64,000 nucleotides of DNA from Mesorhizobium sp. WSM4313 (GTDB lineage: Bacteria > Pseudomonadota > Alphaproteobacteria > Rhizobiales > Rhizobiaceae). Numbering within the stretch: the stretch's first letter is position 1; each line of letters begins with the position of its first letter. This document shows, one piece after another, positions 43,889-53,860 of this stretch. Position numbers and translations under genes: made by a program. The stretch is taken from positions 62,001 through 126,000 of the forward strand of contig NZ_NSFT01000005.1 in NCBI RefSeq assembly GCF_002294725.1, read 5' to 3'. Below the pieces are notes generated by a model, which worked only from the letters and a program-made list of their open reading frames with translations, did not search any database and was not told where the DNA came from.

Positions 43889-44704
43889 ATGTTCAAGACA
43901 GCAAGAATGGCATTGCTTGCCGCGCTGTTCGCGGGGATAGCCGGACCGGCTCTCGCCGCCGACCTCGCGGAACCGCAAATCGAAGAAGCTCCACCGCCGG
44001 TAGTCGAACCGCAGCCGATTGATGTCGGCGGCTGGTATATCCGTGGCGACATCGACTATCACAAGTCGACTTTGCGTGGCATCGACTACATCACATACGG
44101 ACCACCGCCCGGCACCAACGATTTCGATTTCGGCAAGCTAAAGGGTGGCTTCTCGGTAGGCGGCGGTGTCGGCTACAAAGTCAACGACTACTTCCGTACC
44201 GATCTGACTGCCGACTATTGGTTCAAATCGAACTTCAACGGCCAGACCTCGGACCTCACCACGACATCAACCGAAGTGTCGAGGATGAGCGCCCTACTGC
44301 TGCTCGCCAACGCCTATGTGGATATTGGCACCTGGCACGGCATCACGCCTTATGTCGGCGCCGGCATCGGCGGCGCGCACATCAAGTGGGACACGGTCCA
44401 CGATCCGAACACCACCGAGACCAATCCGGGGTCATCCAACTGGCGCTTCGCCTACGCTCTCATGGCGGGCGCTTCCTACTGCCTGACCGACAGGGTGATC
44501 CTCGATGCGGGCTATCGCTTCACCCACATCCAGGGCGGCCGCATGTTCGAGTTCGATTCGACCAGCTCCGGGCCGGGGTTCGATCATGGCATAAACACGC
44601 ATGAAGTGCGCGGCGGCCTGCGCTACCAGTTCGGCGGCAACAATGGCTGCGCCGCACCGGTGGTCGCCTATCAGCCGGAACCGGAACCGATCTACACCAA
44701 GTAA
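43889..44704 (+). CDS. Outer-membrane beta-barrel protein (Omp25/31-like)
   Basis: 271 residues: signal peptide (MALLAALFAGIAGPALA), a Pro/Glu-rich periplasmic N-terminus, then alternating strands with VGGWYIRGDIDYH, GVGYKVNDYFRTDLTADYWF and ITPYVGAGIGGAHIKWD, ending in HEVRGGLRYQFGG. The pattern matches the Omp25/Omp31 family of eight-stranded barrels in rhizobia and Brucella. There is a short C-terminal extension after the last strand. A TTAA-N7-TTAA box lies upstream. Confidence 0.85.
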   Translation: MFKTARMALLAALFAGIAGPALAADLAEPQIEEAPPPVVEPQPIDVGGWYIRGDIDYHKSTLRGIDYITYGPPPGTNDFDFGKLKGGFSVGGGVGYKVNDYFRTDLTADYWFKSNFNGQTSDLTTTSTEVSRMSALLLLANAYVDIGTWHGITPYVGAGIGGAHIKWDTVHDPNTTETNPGSSNWRFAYALMAGASYCLTDRVILDAGYRFTHIQGGRMFEFDSTSSGPGFDHGINTHEVRGGLRYQFGGNNGCAAPVVAYQPEPEPIYTK

Positions 44705-44730
44705 TCGCTTCCTGAATCCTGGAATTTCAA

Positions 44731-44758
44731 AGCCGCCCGGCGCCAGCCTGGCGGCTTT
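44731..44758 (+). terminator. Probable terminator after the first porin-like gene
   Basis: AAGCCGCC and GGCGGCTT flank a GC-rich loop, followed by TTCG. It lies about 27 bp after the stop codon. Confidence 0.6.
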
Positions 44759-44816
44759 CGTTTATGCGTCGCCGATAAATGTTGATTGAAATCAATTCGG
44801 TAACGGGCTGTTATCC

Positions 44817-44831
44817 TTAACCGCCACTTAA
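44817..44831. promoter_or_regulatory. Predicted CtrA-binding box upstream of the second porin-like gene
   Basis: TTAA-CCGCCAC-TTAA, continuing TTAACC, is an exact CtrA consensus 75 bp before the start codon at 44906. A further GTTAAC lies 8 bp downstream. Confidence 0.6.
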
Positions 44832-44905
44832 CCACTATAGTTAACAATGGCTCTTGAAACGGCGCCCGCGTTCGCGGCTGGCGCCAATTTCAGGAGCCGG
44901 GGACC

Positions 44906-45691
44906 ATGATATCAAGATCGCGTATCGCGTCAGCGCTTGCCGCAATCATCCTGTTGCCGATGACGCCGGCGCTTGCGGCCGATTACGATCCGCCGATCTA
45001 TGTCGATCAGGCGCCGGACTATCAGCCGGTCGAGATCGGCTCGGGCTGGTACCTGCGCGGCGATGTCTCGTATCTGGCGAACAAGAGCTTCAAGAACGGG
45101 GATTTCACCTTCCCGTCGACGATCGCCAGCGAAAGTTTTAGCGAGAGCGAGGACGCGTATTTCGCGAGCATCGGCTTCGGATATCATTTCAACGATTACC
45201 TTCGCGCCGACATCAACCTCGGCTACCTGCCCGGCAACAAAGCCAGCTTCAGCTATGACGACACAGCAACCGTGGTGGCACCGGCAACGGCGACCGTGGG
45301 AGATGGAAACCTCAAGAACTATGCCTTCTCAGGCATATTGAACGGCTATGTCGATCTTGGCACATATGTCGGCATCACGCCCTATATCGGCGCGGGTATT
45401 GGTATCGTTCAAAGCAAATACAGTCTTTCGGCGGATTATTTCACCGACAACGGGGATGCAAGCGACGACTTCTCTCGGCGCAGCAGCAAAACAAAATATT
45501 CCTTGGCCTACACATTGAACGCCGGCCTTGCCTACCAGGTCTCGAAGAATGTTCTGATCGACCTTGGCTATCAGTATTTCTCCGCGCCCGAGGCCGAATA
45601 TGTCACGGCCGCAAGCCTGAATTCCTTCCCTGTCCACAAGGGCATCAGCAATCATCAGATCAAGCTTGGGCTGCGTTACGATCTCTGGTGA
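44906..45691 (+). CDS. Outer-membrane beta-barrel protein (Omp25/31-like), second copy
   Basis: 261 residues: signal peptide (IASALAAIILLPMTPALA), then GSGWYLRGDVSYLANKSF, GFGYHFNDYLRADINLGYLP, VGITPYIGAGIGIVQSKY and a closing strand IKLGLRYDLW ending in an aromatic residue, the usual signal for the outer-membrane insertion machinery. It is a diverged neighbour of the porin-like gene at 43889 and shares its promoter features. CAGGAG precedes the ATG. Confidence 0.85.
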   Translation: MISRSRIASALAAIILLPMTPALAADYDPPIYVDQAPDYQPVEIGSGWYLRGDVSYLANKSFKNGDFTFPSTIASESFSESEDAYFASIGFGYHFNDYLRADINLGYLPGNKASFSYDDTATVVAPATATVGDGNLKNYAFSGILNGYVDLGTYVGITPYIGAGIGIVQSKYSLSADYFTDNGDASDDFSRRSSKTKYSLAYTLNAGLAYQVSKNVLIDLGYQYFSAPEAEYVTAASLNSFPVHKGISNHQIKLGLRYDLW

Positions 45692-45833
45692 GCCACGCAG
45701 GCTGAGAGGTTTCGACGGCGGGTCCTAAGGGCCCGCCGTTCTCCTTTCGGATCGAGCGCGAGTTGGAGCGAATATCCCGTCCGCGACAAAAACTTTGCTC
45801 TTGACGCCGAAGCTCTGAGCGCATATCGCCGTC

Positions 45834-45885
45834 CGTGGGCCACCCCTCCCCAACGAGGGGCCACTATCTGGAAGGATAGACCACG
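45834..45885 (+). promoter_or_regulatory. serC-type structured leader
   Basis: CGTGG (45834-45838) can pair with CCACG (45881-45885) just before the serC ATG, enclosing two hairpins: CCCCTC/GAGGGG (45843-45860) and CTATC-TGGAAG-GATAG (45864-45879). The second hairpin places the Shine-Dalgarno GGAAGG in its loop. This fits the alphaproteobacterial serC RNA motif, a leader predicted to control serC-serA expression; the ligand, if any, is not known to me. Confidence 0.65.
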
Positions 45886-47061
45886 ATGACGACGCTTACC
45901 AAGCCCGGACTCCGTCCGGCAAACCCCAATTTCTCTTCAGGTCCCTGCGCAAAACGCCCCGGCTGGTCGGTCGAGGCGCTGAAAGCCGCCGCGCTCGGGC
46001 GCTCGCACCGCGCCAAGATCGGCAAGGCGAAGCTCGAGCAGGCTATCGAGCTAACGCGCGAAATCCTCAAGGTTCCCACAGATTATCGCATCGGCATCGT
46101 GCCGGCGTCGGACACCGGCGCGGTCGAGATGGCGCTCTGGTCGCTGCTAGGCGAGCGCGGCGTCGACATGGTCGCCTGGGAGAGCTTCGGCTCGGGCTGG
46201 GTGACCGATGTCGTCAAGCAGCTCAAGCTCGCCGATGTTCGCAAGCTCGAGGCCGGCTACGGCGAGCTGCCCGATCTGGCGCAGGTCGACTTCGACCGCG
46301 ACGTGGTCTTCACCTGGAACGGCACGACCTCGGGCGTGCGCGTGCCGAACGGCGATTTCATTCCCGCGAGCCGCAAGGGCCTGACCATTTGCGACGCGAC
46401 ATCGGCCGCCTTCGCGCAAAGGCTCGATTTCGAGAAGCTCGATGTCGTCACCTTCTCCTGGCAGAAGGTGCTGGGCGGCGAGGGCGCGCATGGCATGCTG
46501 ATCCTGTCGCCCCGCGCCGTCGAGCGGCTGGAGACCTACAAGCCGGCCTGGCCGCTGCCGAAAATCTTCCGCCTGACCTCGGGCGGCAAGCTGATCGAGG
46601 GCATCTTCAAGGGCGAGACCATCAACACGCCGTCGATGCTGTGCGTGGAGGATTATCTCGATGCGCTCCGCTGGGCGAAGTCGATCGGCGGCCTGGAAGC
46701 GTTGATCGCCCGCGCGGACGCGAATGCCGCGGTGCTCGACCGGTTCGCTGAGAAGTCGACGTGGCTCGGCCACCTCGCCGTCGATCCGGCGACGCGCTCG
46801 AACACATCAGTGTGCCTCTCCTTCACCGACGCGCAAGTGGCGGCGCTCGACGCCGATAGCCAGGTGGCTTTCGCCAAGGGGATCGTGTCCGCGCTCGACA
46901 AGGAAGGCGTCGCCTACGACATCGGCTCCTACCGCGATGCCCCGCCCGGCCTGCGCATCTGGTGCGGCGCCACCGTCGAGACCGCCGATCTCGAAGCGTT
47001 GCTGCCCTGGCTCGACTGGGCCTTCGCCACGCAGAAGGCGTCGCTCAAGGCAGCGGCCTGA
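45886..47061 (+). CDS. serC: Phosphoserine aminotransferase
   Basis: 391 residues, second step of serine biosynthesis. The start [51 protein letters not shown] and the PLP-lysine motif [16 protein letters not shown] are characteristic of the alphaproteobacterial SerC type. It is transcribed with serA, 64 bp downstream, behind the structured leader. Confidence 0.96.
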   Translation: MTTLTKPGLRPANPNFSSGPCAKRPGWSVEALKAAALGRSHRAKIGKAKLEQAIELTREILKVPTDYRIGIVPASDTGAVEMALWSLLGERGVDMVAWESFGSGWVTDVVKQLKLADVRKLEAGYGELPDLAQVDFDRDVVFTWNGTTSGVRVPNGDFIPASRKGLTICDATSAAFAQRLDFEKLDVVTFSWQKVLGGEGAHGMLILSPRAVERLETYKPAWPLPKIFRLTSGGKLIEGIFKGETINTPSMLCVEDYLDALRWAKSIGGLEALIARADANAAVLDRFAEKSTWLGHLAVDPATRSNTSVCLSFTDAQVAALDADSQVAFAKGIVSALDKEGVAYDIGSYRDAPPGLRIWCGATVETADLEALLPWLDWAFATQKASLKAAA

Positions 47062-47125
47062 GTTTCATGGCGGCCCGCGGGCCGCCAGTTCCCGACACAT
47101 CTATTCCCACGTCAAGGAGGCCGCA

Positions 47126-48727
47126 ATGGCGCCCCGCGTTCTCGTTTCGGACAAACTTTCCACCACCGCCGTGCAGATCTTCAAGGATCGCGGCATCGAC
47201 GTCGACTATCTGCCCGATCTCGGCAAGGACAAGGAAAAGCTCGCCGAGGTGATCGGCCAGTATGACGGCCTCGCCATCCGCTCGGCGACCAAGGTCACCG
47301 AGAAGCTGATCAATGCGGCAACCAGGCTCAAGGTCGTCGGCCGCGCCGGTATCGGCGTCGACAATGTCGATATCCCGGCCGCCAGCCGCAAGGGCATCAT
47401 CGTGATGAACACGCCCTTCGGCAATTCGATCACCACGGCCGAGCATGCGGTGGCGATGATCTTCGCGCTGGCGCGGCAGATACCGGAAGCCAATGCCTCG
47501 ACCCATTCCGGCAAGTGGGAAAAGAACCGCTTCATGGGTGTCGAGATCACCAGCAAGACGCTGGGCGTGATCGGCTGCGGCAATATCGGCTCGATCGTCG
47601 CCACGCGCGGCGTCGGGCTGAAGATGCATGTGATCGCTTTCGATCCGTTCCTGTCGGACAGCCGCGCCGAGGAGCTCGGCGTCCAGAAAGTCGAGCTCGA
47701 CGAGCTCTTCGCTCGCGCCGACTTCATCACGCTGCACACGCCGCTGACCGACAAGACGCGCAACATCATCGACGCGGCGGCGATCGCCAAGATGAAGGAC
47801 GGCGTGCGCATCATCAATTGCGCCCGCGGCGGATTGGTCGTCGAGGCGGACCTGGTCGCGGCGCTGAAGAGCGGCAAGGTGGCCGGGGCCGGCATCGACG
47901 TGTTCGAGGTCGAGCCGGCCGAGAACAACCCGCTGTTCGGCATGGAGAATGTCGTGGCGACCCCACATCTCGGCGCCTCGACCACCGAGGCGCAGGAGAA
48001 TGTCGCGCTGCAGGTTGCAGAGCAGATGAGCGACTACCTGATCAAGGGCGCGGTCTCCAACGCCATCAACATGCCTTCGATCACAGCCGAGGAGGCGCCG
48101 CGGCTGAAACCCTTCGTCAAGCTTGCCGAAGTGCTCGGCGCCTTTGTCGGTCAGGTCACCGAGGATCCGATCAAGGAGGTCGAGATACTGTTCGACGGCT
48201 CGACCGCGACGATGAACACGCGCGCGCTGGTGAGCGCTGCCCTTGCAGGCCTCATCCGGCCGCAGGTCTCCGATGTCAACATGGTGTCGGCGCCGATCAT
48301 GGTGAAGGAGCGCGGCATCATCGTCGCCGAGGTCAAGCGCGACAAGTCGGGCGTTTTCGACGGCTATATCAAGCTCACCGTCAAGACCGAGCATATGACG
48401 CGCTCGATCGCCGGCACCTGCTTCTCCGACCACAAGCCGCGCTTCATCCAGATCAAGGGCATCAATCTCGATGCCGAGGTCGGCCAGCACATGCTCTACA
48501 CCACCAATGCCGACGCGCCCGGCATCATCGGCCTGCTCGGCACGGTGTGCGGCGAGAACGGCGTCAACATCGCCAACTTCCAGCTCGGCCGCAACCGACC
48601 GGGCGGCGATGCGATAGCGCTGCTCTATCTCGATGCGCCCTTCCCGGAAAGTGTGCTGGAGCAGGTACGCGCGCACAAGTCGATCGACTCGGCGAAGCGG
48701 CTGCGCTTCGACGTCGGCGGCGAGTAA
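47126..48727 (+). CDS. serA: D-3-phosphoglycerate dehydrogenase
   Basis: 533 residues, long-type SerA. The NAD-binding motif GVIGCGNIGSIVATRGVGL (about residue 145), the catalytic Arg/Glu/His regions NCARGGLVVEADLV and ATPHLGASTTEAQENVALQV, an intervening ASB domain and a C-terminal ACT domain (MLYTTNADAPGIIGLLGTV) where serine normally inhibits. It commits 3-phosphoglycerate to serine, glycine and one-carbon units. ATG 47126 follows AAGGAGG. Confidence 0.97.
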   Translation: MAPRVLVSDKLSTTAVQIFKDRGIDVDYLPDLGKDKEKLAEVIGQYDGLAIRSATKVTEKLINAATRLKVVGRAGIGVDNVDIPAASRKGIIVMNTPFGNSITTAEHAVAMIFALARQIPEANASTHSGKWEKNRFMGVEITSKTLGVIGCGNIGSIVATRGVGLKMHVIAFDPFLSDSRAEELGVQKVELDELFARADFITLHTPLTDKTRNIIDAAAIAKMKDGVRIINCARGGLVVEADLVAALKSGKVAGAGIDVFEVEPAENNPLFGMENVVATPHLGASTTEAQENVALQVAEQMSDYLIKGAVSNAINMPSITAEEAPRLKPFVKLAEVLGAFVGQVTEDPIKEVEILFDGSTATMNTRALVSAALAGLIRPQVSDVNMVSAPIMVKERGIIVAEVKRDKSGVFDGYIKLTVKTEHMTRSIAGTCFSDHKPRFIQIKGINLDAEVGQHMLYTTNADAPGIIGLLGTVCGENGVNIANFQLGRNRPGGDAIALLYLDAPFPESVLEQVRAHKSIDSAKRLRFDVGGE

Positions 48728-48744
48728 CGTCCGGACGTGAAAAC

Positions 48745-48770
48745 GCCCCGCTTGCATCAGCAGGCGGGGC
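48745..48770 (+). terminator. Possible terminator after serA
   Basis: GCCCCGC (48745-48751) and GCGGGGC (48764-48770) form a stem 17 bp after the serA stop codon. The T-run is poor (ATTC), so termination may be inefficient. Confidence 0.45.
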
Positions 48771-48821
48771 ATTCATGAGGTGGCTGTCACCCGATGGCCG
48801 CTTGCCGGGAAGTTGAGATAT

Positions 48822-49721
48822 TCACCCCGTCTGCAGCGCTGCTCGGCTGCCGCTGTACTCGGCAAGCGCAATGCCGCCGAGGACAAGCGCCAGCGCGAAG
48901 GCCTGATACGCCTGAAACTGCTCGCCGACGATCAGCACCGAAAGCAACGTGCCGAAGATCGGCACCAGATTGATGAACAGGCCGGCGCGGTTGGCGCCGA
49001 TCAATTCGTTGCCCTTGATGTAGAGGACCTGCGAGACGACCGAAGCGCCAAGCGCCGTGTAGAGCGTGAGCGCCCGGCCACGGGCGTCCGGCACGATGAC
49101 GCGGCCAGACGCGACCTCCCAGACGAAGAAGGGCAGGGAAACCAGCAGCGCGGCAATCGACAGCGCCAGCATGAAACTTTGCCAGCGGATTGCCGGCCTG
49201 AGGCGCAGTCCCACCGAATAGAGGCTGTAGCAAAGCACCGCCACAAGCATGATGGCGTCGCCAAAATTGAGCTCGAGCTTCAGCAGCTGGCCGAGGTCGC
49301 CATGACTTGCCGTCAGCGCGACGCCGGCGATGGTGAGCACGACGCCGACGATCTGCAGAGGCTGCACGCGCAGCCTGAACAGCACGAAATTGGCAAGAAT
49401 GATGACGATCGGGATGGCTGCCTGCTCGATCGAGACATTGATGGCGGTCGTGTAGTTGAGCGCGGTGTAGAAGATGACGTTGAAGATGGTGAAGCCGCAA
49501 GCGCCGAGCCCGGCAAGCAGCCTCCAGTGCCTGCGCACTTCGGGCCAATCCTCACGCAGCGTCCGCCAGCCAATGGGCAGCAGGATCAGCACCGCCATCA
49601 CCCAGCGCAGGAACACCAGCGTCATCGGCGAGACATGGCCGACGGCAAGCTTGCCCGCCACCGAATTGCCGCCCCACAAGAGCATGGTCGACAGAAGGAA
49701 CAGATAGGCGGCTCGGTGCAT
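48822..49721 (-). CDS. DMT superfamily permease (EamA family)
   Basis: 299 residues with about ten membrane helices in two EamA repeats. Family-like segments are LFLLSTMLLWGGNSVAGKLA at the start, FLRWVMAVLILLPIGW, and LYTALGASVVSQVLYIKGNE then NLVPIFGTLLSVLIVGEQ in the second repeat. These carriers export or import amino acids and other metabolites; the substrate is unknown. ATG 49721 starts the first helix; the longer in-frame reading runs back into repeat sequence and is rejected. It is convergent with serA. Confidence 0.88.
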   Translation of the reverse strand: MHRAAYLFLLSTMLLWGGNSVAGKLAVGHVSPMTLVFLRWVMAVLILLPIGWRTLREDWPEVRRHWRLLAGLGACGFTIFNVIFYTALNYTTAINVSIEQAAIPIVIILANFVLFRLRVQPLQIVGVVLTIAGVALTASHGDLGQLLKLELNFGDAIMLVAVLCYSLYSVGLRLRPAIRWQSFMLALSIAALLVSLPFFVWEVASGRVIVPDARGRALTLYTALGASVVSQVLYIKGNELIGANRAGLFINLVPIFGTLLSVLIVGEQFQAYQAFALALVLGGIALAEYSGSRAALQTG

Positions 49722-50042
49722 GGAGGTTCCGGCCCTGCGGGTGCTCGAGGGTTCGGCCCGGCCTAGAGTGGCGGCGGCGGCAAGTAAATGATGCGAAAGC
49801 CGGAATTTGTTGTGCCTGGACCAGGTTGAGGTCTCGGCGTTGGCGTCATTTTGATCCAAGTCCTTGAGGGGCATGGTCACTTGCGGAAGCCGGTTCCCGC
49901 TTTTTGGGTTCGCCGGCCTTCGGTTCGGGTCATGCTCCAACGGTGGTTTCGGCGGCAAAGAAAGGGTCGCGCCAGCCGTCGCTTGACGCTATAGAGGCCT
50001 GTCGTTTCAGGCCGCCCGCGCGGCATTTCAAGGGAAAAGAAC
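49722..50042. other. 321-bp intergenic region with a degenerate repeat
   Basis: No gene is supported between the DMT and purA genes. Around 49872-49946 there is a degenerate copy of the rhizobial GAGCATGA...CCGGTT...CATGCTC class of intergenic repeat (compare 61956-62000). The rest probably holds the divergent promoters. AAGGGAAAA precedes the purA ATG. Confidence 0.4.
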
Positions 50043-51341
<1,299 letters not shown>

Positions 51342-51410
51342 TTTCACAGCCCTTCCCGGCGCTATGGCTGATTTGCGGCCGGCGGGAAAAGAATGCAGGT
51401 CACCTGACGC

Positions 51411-53231
51411 ATGGCAGATTTCGTTAGTGTTCTGAAAAAGCAGCTCGACAAGAAGGCCGACCCTTCGTTCGAGGTGCGCAAGCAGATATACGACGGCGCC
51501 CGCGCCGTGCTGGCAAAGAAACTGGCCGAGTATTCCCCGCCGCTTGCGCCCGATGTCGTCAGCAAGCAGAAGCGCTCGCTAGAAGACGCCATTTCCAGTG
51601 TCGAGCGCGAGTATGTCAAACGCGTTCCGGCCGAGGATCCGCTGGCGGAGCTGGAGCATATTTTCTCCTCCATCGACCGCAACAAGAACCAGCCGAGCCA
51701 TTCCCGCCAGCCGGCGGCGCCGGAGCCCGCCAAGCCGGATCCGTTCAAGTCTGAGCCGTTCAGGCCGTCGCCCGCGCCCGCCAGGACCGAACCAAGTTGG
51801 CAAGGCGGGCCGAAGGCGGAACCCGCGCGGCAAACCCCTGCGAAGGACGAGCCAGCCTGGCAGAACACGGCAAGGACGGAGCCGAACTGGCAGACCGTGC
51901 CAAAGGCGGAACCAGCCTGGCAGAAGGCGCCGCCGCCGATGCCGTCGCCGCGCGAAGACGATGTAGGCCTGGCGGGCATGGACGATGCCGATGACGGCAG
52001 CGATGTCTTCGCCAATGACGAGCAGCCGGCGGCCGATACCTTCCAGCGCCTGCGGCCACAGCCGCAAAAGCGCAAGCGCAGCTATGGCGGCTTGATCGCC
52101 GCCGTCGTCGCGCTCCTGGTGCTGGCCGGCGGCGGCTACGGCATATGGCTGAACAAGAATGCGTTCGGGTCGCTCTTCGGCCTTGGCGGCGGTGGCAGCA
52201 AGACGGCCTCGACAGAGCCGCTGGTCAAGCCGGCTCCGGCCAAGCCGGCGACGGAGACGGCGGCCGCGCCGGCTGCGTCCGGCACCGGCGAGGCGGCCGA
52301 CACCAACAAATTCACGCAACGCCTGACGCCCGAGGGCAAGGAGACCGATCCCGGCCCGGCCGGCGGACAGCCCACGATCGGCGAAGGCGAATCCGTCGCG
52401 GCGCTGACCTCGCGGCCGCCGGCGACGCCGGCGACGACCCCGCCTGCTCCGGCCACGCCTGCTCCGGCCACGCCGACGCCTGAGACGCCTGCCGCCGGGG
52501 CGCCGGCGACCGACGCTGCCAATCCACCGCCGCCCGCAGCCGGAACCACACCGCCGGCGGCTAACGCGGCAACACCGCCCGCGGCCGGCGCCACGCCGCC
52601 TGCGGCAGCGACAACGCCGCCGCCCGCGGGCACGACACCGGCTGCGCCGGCGCCTGCGACCGCCGAGGCGACCGTGCCCGTCGCGCAGAAGGCGATCTTC
52701 TATGAGGAGCGCACCAGCACGCAGCAGGGCACGGCCGAGCCAGGCAGCATCCTGTGGTCGCTTGTGCAGGAATCGCCCGGCGGCGACCTGCCGCCGGAAC
52801 CGGCGATCCGCGCCGAGGCGACGATCCCGGGCAAGAATATCCAGCTGCGCATGACGATCCGGCGCAACACCGACCAGACACTGCCCGCCAGCCACATAAT
52901 CGAGATGATCTTCCTGACGCCGGAAGGGTTCGATGGCGGCGGCGTCGACAACATCCTGCGCATCGCCATGAAGAGTTCCGAACAGGATGCCGGCAGCCCG
53001 CTGATCGGCATCCCGGCCAAGATCGCCGACGGCTTCTTCCTCGTCGCGCTCAACGACACCAAGGCCGACGAGGACGCCAACCTGACGCTGCTGAGAGGCC
53101 AGGCCTGGATCGACGTGCCGGTGGTCTACAAGACCGGACGCCGCGCCCTGCTCACCATGGAAAAGGGCATCCCCGGCGAGAAGGTTTTTGACGAGGCGCT
53201 GAAGGCCTGGGCGGCGAAGACATCGGGGTGA
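51411..53231 (+). CDS. Proline/alanine-rich single-pass membrane protein with EPxWQ repeats
   Basis: 606 residues. A charged helical N-terminus (about 1-90; FVSVLKKQLDKKADPSFEVR) is followed by a low-complexity region with four EPxWQ motifs at about a ten-residue period (about 127-171), an acidic patch, one membrane helix (GGLIAAVVALLVLAGGGYGI, about 226-245), an extended Pro/Ala/Thr linker (about 330-420), and a conserved globular C-terminal domain (about 425-600, with SILWSLVQESPGGDLPPEPA and GVDNILRIAMKSSEQDAGSP). I do not recognise a function. It starts 69 bp after purA in the same direction. Confidence 0.8.
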   Translation: MADFVSVLKKQLDKKADPSFEVRKQIYDGARAVLAKKLAEYSPPLAPDVVSKQKRSLEDAISSVEREYVKRVPAEDPLAELEHIFSSIDRNKNQPSHSRQPAAPEPAKPDPFKSEPFRPSPAPARTEPSWQGGPKAEPARQTPAKDEPAWQNTARTEPNWQTVPKAEPAWQKAPPPMPSPREDDVGLAGMDDADDGSDVFANDEQPAADTFQRLRPQPQKRKRSYGGLIAAVVALLVLAGGGYGIWLNKNAFGSLFGLGGGGSKTASTEPLVKPAPAKPATETAAAPAASGTGEAADTNKFTQRLTPEGKETDPGPAGGQPTIGEGESVAALTSRPPATPATTPPAPATPAPATPTPETPAAGAPATDAANPPPPAAGTTPPAANAATPPAAGATPPAAATTPPPAGTTPAAPAPATAEATVPVAQKAIFYEERTSTQQGTAEPGSILWSLVQESPGGDLPPEPAIRAEATIPGKNIQLRMTIRRNTDQTLPASHIIEMIFLTPEGFDGGGVDNILRIAMKSSEQDAGSPLIGIPAKIADGFFLVALNDTKADEDANLTLLRGQAWIDVPVVYKTGRRALLTMEKGIPGEKVFDEALKAWAAKTSG

Positions 53232-53263
53232 TGGCAGCGGCGGTGGCGCAATGGCGCCGCTGC

Positions 53264-53563
53264 TCAAAATCCCTGAAAAAGCATGTCGAGAGCGGCGACG
53301 ATCTCGTCATGATGCCTGCCAAGGTTTCCTTCTGCCGCCCGCAATTCGGAAGCCGTCACAGCCGAAATGAACTGAGTGACCATAACGTGTTCCTTGCCAT
53401 CGATCCTGAAGATCGGGTTCAGCCTGCGTGCCGGCAGCGGTGCGATGTTGGGGGGCAGAAGGGGAACGACGACGTTGGTATCGAGCTGTTCTAGTATGTC
53501 GGACTGGACATCGAGGAGATAACCGTCGCTTCCCGTGCTTCGGTAGAAATCGTAGCGAGCCAT
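53264..53563 (-). CDS. ccdB: CcdB family toxin
   Basis: 99 residues. The CcdB/Kid-like fold is suggested by ARYDFYRSTGSDGYLLDVQS, VVVPLLPPNIAPLPARRLNP and the C-terminal ALDMLFQGF, which matches the CcdB signature end that contacts DNA gyrase. The toxin poisons gyrase in plasmid systems. The ATG (53563) overlaps the ccdA stop by one base, so translation is coupled. An in-frame TTG one codon earlier is less likely. Confidence 0.85.
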   Translation of the reverse strand: MARYDFYRSTGSDGYLLDVQSDILEQLDTNVVVPLLPPNIAPLPARRLNPIFRIDGKEHVMVTQFISAVTASELRAAEGNLGRHHDEIVAALDMLFQGF

Positions 53564-53805
53564 CAAAACAGCCGGTACTTGGCCAAAGGCAGACCGTTAC
53601 GCTTGACGTATTCGTTAGAGCTTTCGAGCGCTTCCTTGTTCTCCTCCTGCCAGCGACGGATCTTCTCGGCAGAAATTGCCTTGGCGATTCCTTGCTCGGC
53701 GGCGCGGGACATATTGATACCCAATGCCTTGGCCTCCTCGATCAATCTCGAATCGATCGAGGTGTTTACCGATTTGCGTTGCGGTTTCGCAGTTGATTGG
53801 AGCAC
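53563..53805 (-). CDS. ccdA: CcdA family antitoxin
   Basis: 80 residues from GTG 53805. The N-terminal ribbon-helix-helix region (RKSVNTSIDSRLIEEAKALG) would bind the promoter, and the C-terminal part (IRRWQEENKEALESSNEYVK, ending GLPLAKYRLF) matches the CcdA toxin-binding tail. It overlaps ccdB by one base. The pair lies between a large membrane-protein gene and an ABC-F gene. Confidence 0.87.
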   Translation of the reverse strand: MLQSTAKPQRKSVNTSIDSRLIEEAKALGINMSRAAEQGIAKAISAEKIRRWQEENKEALESSNEYVKRNGLPLAKYRLF

Positions 53806-53860
53806 GGCAGCCTCTCTATTCCATGCGCATAATATAAGCGCATAGAACGTGCAGGCAAGC

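Noticed and set aside
49722-49958. N-terminal extension of the DMT permease by 79 residues
   Set aside because: The extension translates repeat-like intergenic sequence; the membrane protein begins naturally at ATG 49721.
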